A DNA stretch of 64,000 bases from Caballeronia sp. dw_19 (lineage in GTDB: Bacteria; Pseudomonadota; Gammaproteobacteria; Burkholderiales; Burkholderiaceae). Made by a program: the position numbers and the translations under genes. The notes beneath the pieces were generated by a model. It saw only the letters and a list, made by a program, of their open reading frames with translations, was not told the DNA's origin and did not search any database. Shown here one piece after another: positions 1 through 9,173 of this stretch (the stretch's first letter is position 1; each line of letters opens with the position of its first letter). The stretch covers positions 62,001-126,000 of the forward strand of contig NZ_JAAVUQ010000010.1 of assembly GCF_018449515.1 (NCBI RefSeq). The letters run 5' to 3'.

Positions 1-228
1 GCAATCTTCCGGGCAACCGCCCGTCTTGATCGACAGCAGCGTGGAGAGCTGAACCGTGTTTGCATCGAAGTGTTCGCGATGCACATCCTGCGCACGAAAC
101 AGCAGGTCGTTGAACGGCAGGTCGTACAGCGCGACGATATCCGCCACGCGCCAGCGAGCCTGCGTCTGCGGTGCGGAGGATTGAGCGGCGGGTTGAGCGG
201 CTTTATCGGTGGATTGCACTTGCGTCAT
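1..228 (-). CDS. bioB: Biotin synthase, N-terminal part (cut by window edge)
   Basis: Biotin synthase is a radical-SAM enzyme that inserts sulfur into dethiobiotin, the last step of biotin synthesis. Only the first 76 codons lie in the window. They end in KTGGCPEDC, which holds the first two cysteines (C72, C76) of the CxxxCxxC cluster motif; the third lies outside. A Gln/Ala-rich leader of about 24 residues precedes the conserved region, as is usual in Burkholderia. The ATG at 228 has AAGGA about 7 bases upstream. It follows bioD by 35 bp and is the last visible gene of bioA-bioF-bioD-bioB. Identity is secure from the motif and the operon. Confidence 0.95.
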   Translation of the reverse strand, partial: MTQVQSTDKAAQPAAQSSAPQTQARWRVADIVALYDLPFNDLLFRAQDVHREHFDANTVQLSTLLSIKTGGCPEDC

Positions 229-263
229 GTGAGGATCCTTTTCGTTTTGCAGATAACGATGAA

Positions 264-989
264 TTACTGGCCCGGGCCGGCTGAACGAAGCGTGTCCAGC
301 AGCAGGGAGGTATCTAGATAAGCCATAGCCGCGCGAGCATCCGGCGGCGTAAGGCGGGGAATTGTGCCGAGCAGCGGCGCGTTGTATTGACTGTCCAGCC
401 GCAACCGGATTGCTTCGATGTTTTCAGCAGGAAACAGCATGGCGGGATCGATCTGGTTAGCTACCCAGCCCACCAGATGCAGCCCTCGCGCCGCAATAGC
501 CTCGGCGCTCAGCAACGCGTGGCTGATGCATCCAAGCCGCATGCCGACCACGAGCACGACTGGCAGGTTCAACGCGAAGGCGAGGTCGGCGGTATCGTGG
601 ACATCGGTGAGCGGTACGCGGAATCCGCCCACGCCTTCCACCACGACCACGTCCGCTTGCTGCACGGCGAACTGGTGCGCCTCCACGATCCGCGCAATAT
701 CCAGCGACACGTTCTCGCGCGCCGCCGCGATATGCGGCGCGGCGGCTTCCTTCAGCAAAAACGGCGTGCGTATCGATGGTGGCAGCGCAACGTTCGCGGC
801 GGCATCGAGTTGGTCGGCGTCTTCGTTGTGCCACTCGCCGTCGCGTTCGAACGCGCCCGCCGCGATGGGTTTCATCGCGGCTGCGCGCAGTCCGAGTGCG
901 GCGAAGCCAAGCAGCAACGCAGCCGATACCAGCGTCTTGCCGATCTCTGTATCGGTGCCGGTGACGAAGAGCGAAAGTGGCGCGGTCAT
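264..989 (-). CDS. bioD: Dethiobiotin synthetase
   Basis: ATP-dependent dethiobiotin synthetase, which closes the ureido ring of 7,8-diaminopelargonate using CO2. The 241-residue length is normal. The P-loop variant GTDTEIGKT is at residues 11-19, and [12 protein letters not shown] matches the conserved switch segment of the family. The start overlaps the bioF stop by 4 bp (ATGA), so translation is probably coupled. Cytosolic; third gene of the biotin operon. Confidence 0.96.
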   Translation of the reverse strand: MTAPLSLFVTGTDTEIGKTLVSAALLLGFAALGLRAAAMKPIAAGAFERDGEWHNEDADQLDAAANVALPPSIRTPFLLKEAAAPHIAAARENVSLDIARIVEAHQFAVQQADVVVVEGVGGFRVPLTDVHDTADLAFALNLPVVLVVGMRLGCISHALLSAEAIAARGLHLVGWVANQIDPAMLFPAENIEAIRLRLDSQYNAPLLGTIPRLTPPDARAAMAYLDTSLLLDTLRSAGPGQ

Positions 990-2206
990 GATCGATTGCT
1001 CAAGGTTTGCAGTGCATCGTCGAGCTTCGCGAGGTCGTCGTGACTATGCGCTGCCGAAAGCGAAATGCGCAGGCGCGATGTCCCCGCCGGAACGGTCGGC
1101 GGCCGGATCGCGGGCACCCACATGTGGTATTCATCGAGGGCGGCGGCGAGCTTCAGCGTCTCTTCATTGCCGCCGATAATCAACGGTTGAACTGCCGTAT
1201 GCGAATCCACGGGCGACCATCGCGTGCGCTGCAAAATGGCGCGCGTACTGTCGATCAGCGTAGCCAGATGCGCGCGCCGCTCATCGCCTTCCTGTCCACC
1301 GATAATCTTCAAACTGGCCGATACCGCATGCGCCACGGCCGGCCCCGATGCTGTCGTAAAGATGTACGGCCGCGCGCGCTGCACGAACCACTCGATCACC
1401 GTCTCATGCGCGATCACGAACGCGCCGGACACGCCCGCTGCCTTGCCCAACGTGCCGACGTACACGAGATGCGGCGAGCGCAACGCGGCCTCAGCCAGCG
1501 CACCGCGGCCTTGCGGACCGAGCACGCCGAAGCCGTGTGCATCGTCTACCACCAGCCACGCGCCGTGACGCTCCGCCAGCTCGAGCAGCCGTGCGAGCGG
1601 GGCGATATCGCCGTCCATGCTGAAAACGGAATCCGTAACGATGATCTTCGTGCCGCCCTCATTCGCCGATGCTTCGAGCAGGGCGCCGAGCGCTTCTGCG
1701 TCGGCATGAGGATAGATGCGAATTTGCGCACGGGACAAACGCGCGCCATCGATCAGTGATGCATGGTTCAACGCGTCGCAGAACATCAGCGTGTCGCGAC
1801 CGCCTGACTTACTCACAGCGCCGAGCGTAGTCAGCGTCGCGAGATTCGCCATGTAGCCTGTGCTGAAATACAGCGCGCGCGCCTGGTCGACGAAACCACC
1901 GGAGAACGCCGCGAGGTCATCTTCAAGCTGCGCATGCGCGCGCGAATGGCCGCCAAGCAAATGCGATCCGCCGCTGCCCGCGCCATATTTTTGCGCGCCT
2001 TCGGCAAGTGCTTCGCGCAAGGTTTCATGAGCCGCGAGGCCGAGATAATCGTTACTCGCAAAGCCAATGATCTCGCGTCCGTCCACCGTCATGTGAGCGG
2101 CGCAGGCGCTGTCGGCGATGCGTCGGCGACGACGCAAGCCGTTGCGCTCGATATCGGCGAGGCCTTGTTTCAGGGTGTCGAAAAGAGCGATTGATGTAGT
2201 GCTCAT
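986..2206 (-). CDS. bioF: 8-amino-7-oxononanoate synthase (KAPA synthase)
   Basis: PLP-dependent enzyme that condenses pimeloyl-ACP (or -CoA) with alanine, the first committed ring-side step of biotin synthesis. It has 406 residues. The cofactor lysine is K255 in GTLGKAAG, and [10 protein letters not shown] near residues 221-230 holds the PLP-contacting Asp and His of the alpha-oxoamine synthase family. SNDYLGL near residue 51 is another family signature. It overlaps bioA and bioD by 4 bp each, which points to a tightly coupled operon. Confidence 0.96.
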   Translation of the reverse strand: MSTTSIALFDTLKQGLADIERNGLRRRRRIADSACAAHMTVDGREIIGFASNDYLGLAAHETLREALAEGAQKYGAGSGGSHLLGGHSRAHAQLEDDLAAFSGGFVDQARALYFSTGYMANLATLTTLGAVSKSGGRDTLMFCDALNHASLIDGARLSRAQIRIYPHADAEALGALLEASANEGGTKIIVTDSVFSMDGDIAPLARLLELAERHGAWLVVDDAHGFGVLGPQGRGALAEAALRSPHLVYVGTLGKAAGVSGAFVIAHETVIEWFVQRARPYIFTTASGPAVAHAVSASLKIIGGQEGDERRAHLATLIDSTRAILQRTRWSPVDSHTAVQPLIIGGNEETLKLAAALDEYHMWVPAIRPPTVPAGTSRLRISLSAAHSHDDLAKLDDALQTLSNRS

Positions 2207-3564
2207 GCAGCCTCCGATAACGTGGCGTCGAAGACAGTGCGCGTGCGTTCGGCGAGCAGCGCGAGTTCGTCATCGCTGAGGATGTACGGCGGCATCAGAT
2301 AGACGGTCTTGCCTATCGGTCGCAACAATAGCTCGTGTTTCAAGGCATTTTCGAAGAAACGTCGCGAGAATGAGCGCGCTTGAGTGGGGTCTTCAATAAT
2401 GGCATCGAACGCGAAGATCGTGCCGCGTTCCCGCAGATTCCTGACATGCGGATGGCCTTGAAGCGGGCTCAGCGCTGCGCGCAACACGGACGATTTACGG
2501 CGGTTCTCTTCAAGCACATTCGCGCTGTCGAACAGGTCGAGCGCCGCCAAAGCGGCGCGACAGGCGAGCGGGTTGCCCGTGTACGAATGCGAGTGCAGGA
2601 AACCGCGTGTCATGTCGTCATCGTAGAACGCGGCATAGATTTCATCGCGTGTCAGCACGATGGACAACGGCAAATACCCGCCGCTGATTCCCTTCGATAA
2701 ACACAAGAAATCCGGCCAGATCGCAGCCTGTTCGCACGCGAAGAACGTGCCGCTGCGACCACAGCCGACAGCAATTTCATCGGCGATGAGATGCACGCCG
2801 TAGTCGTCGCACAATGCACGCAAGCCCTTCAAATACGAAGGATCGTGCATTGCCATGCCGGCCGCGCATTGAACAAGTGGTTCCACGATCACGGCTGCAA
2901 GCTGCGAGGCTTTGGCCTCGAACAGCGTTTTCATATCGGCGAGTGCGCGTTGGGCGACATCGCGTGCCGTCTCGCCTTCGCGGGCCTGGCGAGCATCCGG
3001 CGATGTCGCCACGTGCGCGTGGCGAATCAGCGGATCGTAGGCGTCCTTGAACAACGCGACGTCGGTTACGCCGAGCGCGCCGATGGTCTCGCCGTGATAG
3101 CTGTTCGCGAGGCACACGAATTCGCGCCTCTCCGTGCGGCCGCTGTTGCGCCAGAAGTGGAAGCTCATCTTCAACGCGATTTCGACTGCCGATGCGCCGT
3201 CAGACGCGAAGAACGCATGGCCCAGCGTGCGCTGCGTCAGCGTGTGCAGACGCTCGGCGAGCAGGACGGCGGGTTCGTGCGTGCAACCGGCGAGCATCGC
3301 GTGTTCGAGCGTGTCGAGCTGGTCCTTCAGCGCGGCATTGATGTGAGGATTCGCGTGGCCGAAGAGGTTGACCCACCACGAGCTGATGGCATCGAGATAG
3401 CGATGGCCGTCGTGGTCGTAGAGCCACGCGCCCTTGCCGCGAGCGATGGGCACGAGCGGCGTGCGCTCGTGATGTTTCATTTGCGTACACGGATGCCATA
3501 CGGCGCGTAGCGAGCGTGCAACCCAGTCATCGGGTGCAGGCTTTGGCTGGTTATTCAGGTTCAA
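2203..3564 (-). CDS. bioA: Adenosylmethionine-8-amino-7-oxononanoate aminotransferase
   Basis: Class III PLP aminotransferase that makes 7,8-diaminopelargonate, using SAM as amino donor. The PLP lysine lies in [13 protein letters not shown], and [10 protein letters not shown] and [10 protein letters not shown] near the N-terminus are BioA signatures. I place the start at a TTG (3564) because TGGAG lies 5 bases upstream and the conserved protein begins soon after. Longer in-frame starts exist at 3591 and 3636, but neither has a good ribosome site and the last would overlap the upstream gene. First gene of the biotin operon, 64 bp behind the LiuC-like hydratase, so read-through from there is possible. 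Confidence 0.93.
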   Translation of the reverse strand: MNLNNQPKPAPDDWVARSLRAVWHPCTQMKHHERTPLVPIARGKGAWLYDHDGHRYLDAISSWWVNLFGHANPHINAALKDQLDTLEHAMLAGCTHEPAVLLAERLHTLTQRTLGHAFFASDGASAVEIALKMSFHFWRNSGRTERREFVCLANSYHGETIGALGVTDVALFKDAYDPLIRHAHVATSPDARQAREGETARDVAQRALADMKTLFEAKASQLAAVIVEPLVQCAAGMAMHDPSYLKGLRALCDDYGVHLIADEIAVGCGRSGTFFACEQAAIWPDFLCLSKGISGGYLPLSIVLTRDEIYAAFYDDDMTRGFLHSHSYTGNPLACRAALAALDLFDSANVLEENRRKSSVLRAALSPLQGHPHVRNLRERGTIFAFDAIIEDPTQARSFSRRFFENALKHELLLRPIGKTVYLMPPYILSDDELALLAERTRTVFDATLSEAA

Positions 3565-3628
3565 AACGACTCCAGGGGAGCGGCCAATCATGCGCGTGGG
3601 CGAACTCTGGCAACGCTCCCGATCACAT

Positions 3629-4426
3629 TCAGGCAAGCCACGACGGCTTGCTCTTTTCCAGAAAACTGCGCACGCCTTCGCGCCCTTCGTCCGAGGCGCG
3701 AATTCGTGCGATACGGTCGGCGGTGTCCGAGATCAGCGTTTCATCGATCGCCTTGTCCGCCAGATCGACCACCAGTTGTTTGCACTCGCGCACTGCATTC
3801 GGGCTGTTGGCGACGATCGCGGCTGCGACTGCATCGACGGTGGCATCGAGCGCGTCTGCTGCAACGACCTGATGCACGAGGCCGATGCGCAGTGCTTCGG
3901 CGGCATCGAAACGTTCGGCGGTCACGAAGTATCGGTGCGATGCGCGCGCGCCGATTGCCCGGATCACGTAGGGCGCGATGGTGGCGGGCATCAGCCCGAG
4001 CTTCGCCTCCGACAAACAGAAGTGCGCTGATTCTGCGCTGATTGCTATATCGGCGACGGCTACAAGGCCCATGCCGCCTGCGTACGCGTCGCCCTGGACC
4101 TGCGCGATCACGGGTTTGTTGCAGGTGTAGAGGGTGTTGAGCATGGTGGCGAGGCCGAGTGCATCGGCGCGATTTTCTGCGTCCGAGTACGCCGCCATGC
4201 GTTTCATCCAGTTGAGGTCGGCGCCTGCGCAGAATGCGGGGCCGTTCGCGGCGAGGATGATGACGCGGATGGCGGAGTCGTCGGCGAGCGCGCGGAAAGC
4301 GGCGGTCAATTCGACGATGGTGGCTTCGTCGAAGGCGTTGCGGACGTCGGGGCGATCGAGCGTGACGCGTGCGACGTAGCCGTCGACGGTGACTTTCAGG
4401 CGCTGCAGGTTCATTGCATCGGTCAT
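3629..4426 (-). CDS. Crotonase-family hydratase, LiuC-like (methylglutaconyl-CoA hydratase)
   Basis: Enoyl-CoA hydratase/isomerase fold. CAGADLNWMKRM gives the oxyanion-hole region and GDAYAGGMGLVAVAD the second conserved block. SEAKLGLMPATIAPYV keeps the catalytic Glu of the first acid-base position; this segment reads like LiuC (leucine degradation) or AtuE (acyclic terpene degradation) rather than FadB-type hydratases. The second catalytic Glu position appears to be Tyr. Start chosen at 4426, which gives 265 residues; the longer ATG at 4471 adds an unconserved leader. No other leucine-pathway enzyme sits beside it, although a LiuR-like regulator lies 9 kb away. The substrate is inferred. 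Confidence 0.82.
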   Translation of the reverse strand: MTDAMNLQRLKVTVDGYVARVTLDRPDVRNAFDEATIVELTAAFRALADDSAIRVIILAANGPAFCAGADLNWMKRMAAYSDAENRADALGLATMLNTLYTCNKPVIAQVQGDAYAGGMGLVAVADIAISAESAHFCLSEAKLGLMPATIAPYVIRAIGARASHRYFVTAERFDAAEALRIGLVHQVVAADALDATVDAVAAAIVANSPNAVRECKQLVVDLADKAIDETLISDTADRIARIRASDEGREGVRSFLEKSKPSWLA

Positions 4427-4776
4427 TGGGGTTTCTCGATGTACGCGACACGGTGTTTCGCTGAGCACCAATTATCTCTAAATTTGTCGCGGGATTCGAT
4501 TTTAGGAGCCCATGGTGCCTCCGGCGGGCGTGGGACGCGTTGGGCTATTGCGTGGCGATGCGGCTAACTTCGCTTATCGTGGAGGGTCTTGGTCGGGTTT
4601 AGGGGCTATTTCGCCTATTTTCCGTTCGCACTCGGGCGGGGGATGGGGTGGGGGATGGTTGGTTATTCGTGGTTTCGGCGTGGCGGTCGGGGTTGATGCT
4701 AGGTTTGGGGGTTGGTGGTCGGTGGCGGTGCTGGGTTGGTCGGTTCTGGGGTTAGTGGTCGGGGGGGTGGTGCTTT

Positions 4777-5062
4777 CGGCGTTAGTGGTCGGAGTCAATG
4801 CCGGGTTGGTGCTTTCGGCGTTAGTGGTCTGCGAGAGTCGGATTTTCTCTTTATCACTATTAGCCACTGTGCGTGGCGGCACGTCATTTCTTTGTCCAAA
4901 GCGACAAAGAAACGAAGCAAAGAAAACGCTTTAACCGCTCTACCCTAAGTGTCCACAGCGTGCAGTTTCTATTCATGGGTGCCCCAAAAGCACGGTGCTC
5001 GCCAGAGCGAAGGATGTTTGAACCCCTCCTTCTCGCGAATCCTGACACGAACACGCTTCGCC
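4777..5062 (+). repeat. Left arm of a ~286-bp inverted repeat
   Basis: By direct reading this segment matches the reverse complement of 5389-5675 over nearly its full length, with roughly 90% identity and a few small indels. Shared landmarks in order: GGCGTTAGTGGTCGGAGTCA, TTATCACTATTAGCCACTGT, TTTCTTTGTCCAAAGCGACA, CCTAAGTGTCCACAGCGTGC, AAGCACGGTGCTCGCCAGAG and ACACGCTTCG. Inside the arm, TTTCTTTGTC and GACAAAGAAA form a small palindrome of their own near 4889-4914. Translations of such arms recur as short hypothetical proteins in Burkholderia-type genomes, from memory. Confidence 0.9.
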
Positions 5063-5388
5063 CCGTACGCTCTCGGGCAAGCACAATTGCCAATGAACCC
5101 GCACGGCCTTACAGATATTTACGGCTGCGGCTTTTTGACAGGTTAGCTACCTGGTCTGTGCGACCGTATTCATTTGGCTAGAGCTTCATGCGTGTTTGTG
5201 TTTACTGCTTCAGTTTTTGTGAATTGGCTGCGCGTTCTGTACAGCTATCTTCGTCGGTTACGGCCGCCCGCATCTTCGCGACCTCGTTTCCAGCAGGGTT
5301 GGCGACGTGGTTCGAGGCGCGTACATATTTGGAGGGAGGTTATCCGCGGATAGCGCGGGGTGTCCCTTGGGCAGGTTCAATCACTGGT

Positions 5389-5675
5389 GGCGAAGCGTGT
5401 GGGTATCCGTGTTCGGAGAAAGAGGGGTTCACACATCCTTCGCTCTGGCGAGCACCGTGCTTTTGGGGCACCTATGAATGAAAACTGCACGCTGTGGACA
5501 CTTAGGGTAGCGTGGTTGAAAGCGTTTTCTTTGCTTCGTTTCTTTGTCGCTTTGGACAAAGAAATGACGTGCCGCCACGCACAGTGGCTAATAGTGATAA
5601 AGAGAAAATCCAACTCTTGCAGACCACTAACGCGGAAAGCAGCAACCCGGCATTGACTCCGACCACTAACGCCGG
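5389..5675 (-). repeat. Right arm of the ~286-bp inverted repeat
   Basis: Reverse-complement partner of 4777-5062, separated from it by 326 bp (5063-5388). The centre has no recognisable gene. The arm ends about 83 bp before the stop of the hydrolase gene at 5759, beyond a C/A-rich tail that mirrors the G/T-rich side of the left arm. No transposase and no flanking target duplication could be seen. Confidence 0.9.
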
Positions 5676-5758
5676 AACCTAGCACCGCCCCAGCACTAAC
5701 CCCACCCGACCACCCTCAAAACCCCAGCCACCAGCCTTTGGCTGGACTCAAAGGCGCC

Positions 5759-7000
5759 TCATCGCGAGGCTGTCTGCGTCTGCGCAACATTCCGATCCTT
5801 CCACACCACGGCGTTATTAACGGCATACAACCGGCATGGATCGCTGCTCTGCTTCTGGCACCCGTTCAATGCCACCGCCATCGGGTCGTCACCCCCTTCC
5901 GCCCACGACCACGCACCCGAATCCGACACCGCGAACGCGCGGCTCGAATACTGATGCAGAAAGTTCTGGTAACCCTCACGGCCCCGCTCATCAAGGAACG
6001 GCACCGCAGTCACCGCATCGACAGTCGCATAACCCGTCGGCGATGGCTCCCGCGGATCCGAAACCTGATATTGCCGATCCGTCGGCATACCGACATCCTC
6101 AAGGAACGCCTTCACGCGCGGCCACCAGATCGCGACACCATCACGATCCCCAACCAGCCGATGCGCATCGTTCTTATACGCGCCGAAATCGACCATGTCG
6201 GCCCTTGCACCATGCGCGCTATACGACGCAAACATTTCATCAGGCAAGTCGCCCTGCCACACGGAGTCGTTGCTCCCATACATCCACAACGACGGCAACT
6301 TCACATGCTCACCGTATTCACCAAACGCGCTGGTCAGGTTTTTCTGCCAGCCAGGACACTCGTCCTGACGCAGACCACCAGAGAAATTGATGAGACCCCG
6401 CACGCCTTTTTCCTCAAGCGCATCGCGCGCGCCATACGCCATGGTCACCAGCCCGCCATGCGAAGCGCCCGCCACCACCACGTGCTGGCTGTCGACAAAC
6501 GGTTGCTTGTCCATGTAAGCCACCGTGGCCGCCACGTCGCGCGCCTGCGTGAAACCATTGGCTTCGACATCACAACCGTTGCCGGTATATTCGCCGCCCG
6601 ATTCCGCAAAGCCACGGCGATTCGGCACGACAACCACATAACCATGGCGCACGAATTCACGCGCAAGCGCAATCGGACGCGCGCGCGGCTGCTCATGCGC
6701 ATTGCCAGGGAGCTTGCCGTGATTGAAGACGACCATCGGGAACGGACCCGGGCCGTCAGGTTTGAAGATGGTGGTTTCAAGCGAGACGTCGCCTGAAGGT
6801 ACTTCGATGACGGACTCGTTGAGGTTCGCGTCGACAACGGGAAGCGATGGGTCGAACGATGGCGGCGCCGTGCCGAAGGCGGGTGCCTCGAGGTTCGCGT
6901 ACTGCTGCGCGCCCGGGAACGGCTCTGCAAGCGCCGAGGCGGACACCGCCGCGAGCGCACACACCACGACACAGCCTGACAACACTTGCCTAAATGCCAT
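5759..7000 (-). CDS. Exported alpha/beta hydrolase, dienelactone hydrolase/acyl-peptidase type
   Basis: A 413-residue serine hydrolase. The start at 7000 follows a GGGG ribosome site and opens a signal peptide (hydrophobic residues 7-23, likely cut after ALA). VVFNHG near residue 90 is the oxyanion-hole strand, and GASHGG at 178-183 is the nucleophile elbow with S180. NRRGFAESGG and the following Cys-containing loop resemble the dienelactone hydrolase/X-Pro dipeptidyl-peptidase-like group. Two more cysteines near the C-terminus suggest a periplasmic disulfide. The upstream extension to 7096 lacks a ribosome site. Substrate unknown. Confidence 0.8.
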   Translation of the reverse strand: MAFRQVLSGCVVVCALAAVSASALAEPFPGAQQYANLEAPAFGTAPPSFDPSLPVVDANLNESVIEVPSGDVSLETTIFKPDGPGPFPMVVFNHGKLPGNAHEQPRARPIALAREFVRHGYVVVVPNRRGFAESGGEYTGNGCDVEANGFTQARDVAATVAYMDKQPFVDSQHVVVAGASHGGLVTMAYGARDALEEKGVRGLINFSGGLRQDECPGWQKNLTSAFGEYGEHVKLPSLWMYGSNDSVWQGDLPDEMFASYSAHGARADMVDFGAYKNDAHRLVGDRDGVAIWWPRVKAFLEDVGMPTDRQYQVSDPREPSPTGYATVDAVTAVPFLDERGREGYQNFLHQYSSRAFAVSDSGAWSWAEGGDDPMAVALNGCQKQSSDPCRLYAVNNAVVWKDRNVAQTQTASR

Positions 7001-7362
7001 CCCCGAAACCCCATCCGCTTCTCGACCCGGCTGATTTCCCAAAGCACGAGCCAGCTTATTGTCACAATCCATCGATCCGGACGTTTGTACTGTCAATCAG
7101 TATCGCTGGTCGGATCGTCAAGTCATGTCCCGAATAGACAAGACAATGGGCTTCAATACGCAACACCGGCGCGCTGACAGATATTTGGCTTATGAAACAG
7201 CAACTTAATATCATTCTCCAGCGACTGGCGAAAAGCTAGAGTACCCGGACAAAATGAATAGGCGCAATTAGAAAGTACCCGCGCGGCACGCTAATTTTTA
7301 GGCGAAAGCAGACGTTAAGGAAATTATTGCCGCGATGCAGCGAAATTTGTCGCTACGGCGTT
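7001..7362. other. AT-richer intergenic region
   Basis: About 360 bp between the hydrolase start and the YchJ-like gene end. It is clearly more AT-rich than its surroundings between 7170 and 7350 and should hold the hydrolase promoter. I see no tRNA, hairpin or conserved reading frame. Confidence 0.5.
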
Positions 7363-7785
7363 CTAATCGCGAAGATCACCGTCGACATAACGCCACAACC
7401 CGGCAGCATCGTGTTCGAACCGGCTCGTCTCATGCAGCCGGAACGCCCGGCCGCCCAGCTTGTAGCGCGCGACAAATTCGACCTCGGCGTGATCTGCGTC
7501 AACGGGCGTGTGGCGTTTTATCTGCAAGCCGAGCCAGCGGGTGGCGGGATCGGCGGAGGTTTCCAGGTCACGGGGGCAGGTTTTCTCGGCCCACGTCGCG
7601 CGCAAATACGCCGTGTTGCCAAGCACGTAGGCGCTGTAGCGCGAACGCATCAGTTCCATGGCGTTGCCCGCCGGCGCGCCGCCTTCCATGAACCGCCCGC
7701 AGCAATCCGCGTAGCGAGGCGGGCGTTTCGCATTGCTCGACCCCGGCGACGCGCCGCCACAAGGGCATTCCACTACTTGTGTCAT
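7363..7785 (-). CDS. YchJ/UPF0225 family protein
   Basis: A 140-residue protein with the N-terminal CPCGG cysteine motif (SEC-C-like metal site) and the DCCGRF block, followed by LMRSRYSAYVLGNTAYL. All are marks of the YchJ family, whose function is not established. The ATG at 7785 is chosen because the conserved protein begins there; it overlaps the stop of the upstream GST gene by 4 bp (ATGA). The 19-residue upstream extension reads as Arg-rich noise. Confidence 0.85.
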   Translation of the reverse strand: MTQVVECPCGGASPGSSNAKRPPRYADCCGRFMEGGAPAGNAMELMRSRYSAYVLGNTAYLRATWAEKTCPRDLETSADPATRWLGLQIKRHTPVDADHAEVEFVARYKLGGRAFRLHETSRFEHDAAGLWRYVDGDLRD

Positions 7786-8390
7786 ACGTCGACACCGGGC
7801 ATTTCGATGTGCCGCGGCTGCGCCTTCACGCGCGCAAGCCATGCACGAATGGCCGGATACCGGCCGAGGTCGAGGTTGGCTTCATCGGCTACATGGGTGT
7901 ACGCATACAGCGCAATGTCCGCGATGGTGTATTGCTCATCGACGAAATACGTCCGCGTCGCGAGATGCGTCTCCATCACGTCGAGCGCACGATACGAGCC
8001 AGCGGTTTTCTCGGGCAGGCGAGGATCGTCAGGATGTTTGACGAACTGAAGGATGAAGCGCGCAACCGCGATGTTGGGTTCGTGGCTGTACTGCTCGAAG
8101 AACATCCATTGCAGGACGCGCGCCCGCGAGAGACGGTCCGTGGGCAGCAACGGCGTGCCTTCAGCGAGGTAATACAGGATCGCGTCCGATTCGAACAGGC
8201 ACGTGTGCTCATCGATCTGCAGCACTGGAACCTTGCCGTTCGGATTCAGCTGACGAAACGCTTCGGTGCGCGTGGCGCCGTTCATCATGTCGACTTCATG
8301 CCAGACATACGGCCTGCTCAGTTGTTCGAGCGCAAGCCGGACCTTGTAGCAATTCCCCGATGACGCCACACCATGTACTTGATACGCCAC
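7782..8390 (-). CDS. Glutathione S-transferase family protein
   Basis: A 202-residue GST with an N-terminal thioredoxin-like domain (YQVHGVASSGNCYKVRLAL, then GKVPVLQIDEHTCLFESDAI, the cis-Pro and glutathione gamma-Glu binding region). An all-helical C-terminal domain follows. TIADIALYAYTHVADE contains the conserved N-capping Asp. Likely cytosolic and glutathione-dependent; the substrate cannot be told. Translation is coupled to the YchJ gene by a 4-bp overlap. Confidence 0.88.
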   Translation of the reverse strand: MAYQVHGVASSGNCYKVRLALEQLSRPYVWHEVDMMNGATRTEAFRQLNPNGKVPVLQIDEHTCLFESDAILYYLAEGTPLLPTDRLSRARVLQWMFFEQYSHEPNIAVARFILQFVKHPDDPRLPEKTAGSYRALDVMETHLATRTYFVDEQYTIADIALYAYTHVADEANLDLGRYPAIRAWLARVKAQPRHIEMPGVDV

Positions 8391-8459
8391 TTCATGTCCT
8401 TTTCGGTTGACGAACGGTTGATTGAGCGTTTGATTGAAACGCTAACTTCGGATGCCTTA

Positions 8460-9152
8460 CTAATATACGGCGTTCACCACGAGAGCGGCGTACCAGTCGT
8501 ACTGGACGAACGAGCCGTTGAATTTTTTAGGGTTCGCCGCAGCCGCTGCAATCACCGCGCGCATTCCGGAGATGCTGTGCGCCGGTTCGATCGCCGCCGA
8601 CGCGCCGCCCATCCCGGTGCGCACCCATCCCGGATGCAACGCGATGCAAGTCGAGCCGCGCGCTTCCAGCGATGTCGCCTTCAACGCCGCATTCACTGCC
8701 GCCTTGCTCACGCGATACAGCCATCCCGCCGTCCCGTTCATCTCCGCGATACCGCCCATCTTGCTCGACAATACCGCGAGCACGCCATGCGCGGCGTCGG
8801 TGAGCGGCAGGAGAGTGGGCAGAAGTTGCATCGGACCGCGGACGTTGGTGTGCATGACCTGATCGAAATCCTCCGGCAGCACGGTTTCCACGTGTTCAGT
8901 TCGCGGACCATAGACGCCCGACACGATGATCGCGACATCGAGTTTCTCGCCATCGAGTTGCCAGCCAAGCGCGGCGATCTGCTCAGGTTGAGTTGTATCG
9001 AGCGAGAAGGTTTTTGCGCCCATGGCGTCGAGTGCTTTCAGCGACGCGGCATCGCGAGCGGTGGCGAGCACGCGCCAGCCATCGCGGCAATATCCTCGCG
9101 CGAATTCGTGGCCGAGTCCGCGCGATGCACCCACGATCAATACGGTTTTCAT
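8460..9152 (-). CDS. Short-chain dehydrogenase/reductase
   Basis: Classical SDR of 230 residues. The cofactor motif is a GASRGLG variant of TGxxxGxG near residues 8-14, and the active-site pair appears as YRVSKAA (YxxxK). The start at 9152 is set by AGGAG upstream. It follows the thiolase gene by 21 bp in the same direction. Substrate unknown; with a thiolase before it, an acyl-CoA or ketone substrate is possible, but the motif does not show this. Confidence 0.85.
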   Translation of the reverse strand: MKTVLIVGASRGLGHEFARGYCRDGWRVLATARDAASLKALDAMGAKTFSLDTTQPEQIAALGWQLDGEKLDVAIIVSGVYGPRTEHVETVLPEDFDQVMHTNVRGPMQLLPTLLPLTDAAHGVLAVLSSKMGGIAEMNGTAGWLYRVSKAAVNAALKATSLEARGSTCIALHPGWVRTGMGGASAAIEPAHSISGMRAVIAAAAANPKKFNGSFVQYDWYAALVVNAVY

Positions 9153-9173
9153 GACGTTCTCCTGCACGATGCT

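Larger units (their letters stand above)
4427..5758. other. Long non-coding block containing an inverted-repeat element
   Basis: No convincing gene over 1.3 kb. The part at 4500-4870 is strikingly G/T-rich on the plus strand with few C residues. It repeats the word GGCGTTAGTGGTC: twice in full (4779 and about 4819), and once as the variant GGGGTTAGTGGTC near 4748. Short open frames here give low-complexity Gly/Val/Trp translations and are probably not expressed. From 4777 to 5675 the block is an imperfect giant hairpin (see the two repeat entries). It separates the LiuC-like gene from the hydrolase gene whose 3' end is at 5759. Confidence 0.7.

Noticed and set aside
4512..4934. A 140-codon Gly/Val/Trp-rich frame before and into the inverted repeat
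   Set aside because: Its composition follows the G/T-rich bias and its C-terminal part is the repeat arm; no ribosome site or family match.
5738..6796. A 352-codon plus-strand frame opposite the exported hydrolase
   Set aside because: The minus strand has a signal peptide and the GASHGG nucleophile elbow; the plus frame is Arg/His/Thr-rich noise.
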